Program-made: the position numbers and the translations under genes
The notes under the pieces: generated by a model
What the model was told of the DNA's origin: nothing
Seen by the model: the letters and a program-made list of their open reading frames with translations, nothing else
The model's database searches: none
Part shown: positions 63,176-64,000 of the stretch, one piece after another
Position numbering within the stretch: the stretch's first letter is position 1
Layout of the letters: each line of letters begins with the position of its first letter
Assembly: GCF_900142375.1 (NCBI RefSeq)
Contig: NZ_FRAR01000018.1
Coordinates: forward strand, 62,001-126,000
DNA length: 64,000 bases
Direction: 5' to 3'
DNA from: Desulforamulus aeronauticus DSM 10349
Lineage (GTDB): Bacteria; Bacillota; Desulfotomaculia; Desulfotomaculales; Desulfotomaculaceae

Positions 63176-64000
63176 CTACTTATTCCAGTTTCTCACATCG
63201 AGATGGGCATACTTGGGCAAATAACGGGTAGGTAATGCCAGAGCGTCTTTTCTGAAAGGAGGTGCCAGTTGAGTTCCGTCACATACTATTTCTAGTACGG
63301 TAGGCTTGCGGCTCTTCAGGGCTGCTTCTAAAGCCGGACCTACTTCTTCAGGCTTATCTACACGAACTCCTTGCGCTCCCATTGATATAGCTACCGGTGC
63401 AAAGCTCTCGGGGTTCGGAATATCTGCTCCTACAAAACGGTTGTTGTAGAAGTCAACTTGGTTTTTCTTCTCTGCACACCAAGCTCCATTTCTAAAGACA
63501 ATGGCTACTACAGGCAGGTTTTGTTCTACGGCTGTGCTTACTTCGTGCAAGCTCATACCCCAAGCTCCATCACCAACGATCGCTACTACCGGAGCTTCCG
63601 GTCTGGCAATTTGAGCGCCTAAGGCTGCAGGGTAAGCAAAACCAGTATTACCAAAGGTCAACGCTGCAATATGCTTTCCTTCACCACTAAAACGCAGGTA
63701 GGTGTTGGCGGTGGAGGATACGTTACCAATATCGGTGCTAACAATCGCGTTCTGGGGCAGAGCTTTTTGGATTTCCAGCAGGGCTCTCCGGGGGTTAATA
63801 GGAACACCGGGTACCATGGCCAGATCAACACATTCTTTGTCCCAAGCTTCTTGACGTTCTTTAATTTTAGCCATGCGCTCTTCATTTACCTTGGGAGCAG
63901 GAATTTTAACTTCCAGACGCTTCAGAATTTCAGAACTGGCTTCTTTAGCATCGCCAATGATACCTACTTCAATGGGGTGGGTCCGGGCGATGTGTTTGGG
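63176..64000 (-). CDS. xsc: Sulfoacetaldehyde acetyltransferase, C-terminal part (partial)
   Basis: The frame runs off the right edge: codons continue upstream of Met 63874 to position 64000. The visible 274 residues form the thiamine-diphosphate-binding C-terminal domain, with [15 protein letters not shown] (near the GDG...N motif) and the ending [18 protein letters not shown] typical of Xsc. The enzyme converts sulfoacetaldehyde plus phosphate into acetyl phosphate and sulfite. It is found in taurine and isethionate breakdown. Neighbouring genes to the right are not visible. Confidence 0.9.
   Translation of the reverse strand, partial: PKHIARTHPIEVGIIGDAKEASSEILKRLEVKIPAPKVNEERMAKIKERQEAWDKECVDLAMVPGVPINPRRALLEIQKALPQNAIVSTDIGNVSSTANTYLRFSGEGKHIAALTFGNTGFAYPAALGAQIARPEAPVVAIVGDGAWGMSLHEVSTAVEQNLPVVAIVFRNGAWCAEKKNQVDFYNNRFVGADIPNPESFAPVAISMGAQGVRVDKPEEVGPALEAALKSRKPTVLEIVCDGTQLAPPFRKDALALPTRYLPKYAHLDVRNWNK

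Overview
The window reads as chromosomal DNA of an anaerobic, endospore-forming, motile Bacillota species. Strong AGGAGG ribosome sites are frequent, GTG and TTG starts are common, and there is an intact sporulation sigma factor SigK, motAB, an S-box (SAM) riboswitch in front of metNIQ, and feoAB ferrous iron uptake. The partial sulfoacetaldehyde acetyltransferase at the right edge and the overall gene set remind me of Desulfotomaculum-like Peptococcaceae. That placement is an inference; no 16S rRNA gene is present.

Layout: (1) 1-6.2 kb is a decayed prophage at tRNA-Arg(TCT). The intact tRNA lies at 1028-1104 and a degenerate copy of its 3' half at 6104-6156. Between them are a BppU-type baseplate gene, a tail-fibre fragment, a tail-gene remnant with a nonsense codon, a 3' stump of a tyrosine integrase, two tandem paralogues of unknown function, and a broken stalk-domain gene. 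(2) 6.4-18.5 kb holds a membrane diguanylate cyclase, a catalase, a flavin oxidoreductase, a merR-htpX pair, a CNNM/CorC transporter and a PAS-GGDEF-HD-GYP protein. (3) 18.4-30.5 kb has a 28-codon gene, a GGDEF-EAL protein overlapping a HelD-type helicase, an azoreductase, a sensor kinase, a membrane-anchored MutS-like ATPase and several membrane proteins. (4) 30.9-39.1 kb carries motAB, a stalk-domain lipo/secretory protein, hemolysin III, a zinc-ribbon gene with a structured leader, initiator tRNA-Met, a YtrA-type ABC operon with its operator, and an AraC-GyrI regulator. (5) 40-46.9 kb has an iron alcohol dehydrogenase, the SAM-riboswitch metNIQ operon, sigK and a PhoP-box-preceded phosphate transport pair. 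(6) 46.9-49.3 kb carries a radical SAM/SPASM enzyme directly behind a protein whose C-terminal half is a Cys octapeptide repeat, the best candidate here for a little-described peptide-modification system. (7) 50.6-56.1 kb is an iron block: HD-GYP, soluble chemoreceptor-like protein, two FeoA, FeoB, a FeoB-associated Cys-rich protein and a DUF2325 protein, with two good Fur boxes. (8) 56.9-61.3 kb is a SiaB-SiaC-SiaA-like phosphosignalling module ending in a GGDEF-HD-GYP protein; the siaA-like gene is frameshifted in an A-run. (9) 61.5-64 kb holds small genes and the partial xsc.

A recurring theme is cyclic-di-GMP signalling: six proteins in the window carry GGDEF, EAL or HD-GYP domains, and one sits under an apparent Fur site and one beside a Sia-type partner-switch. 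Convergent gene pairs are separated by unusually long perfect palindromes that should act as bidirectional terminators.
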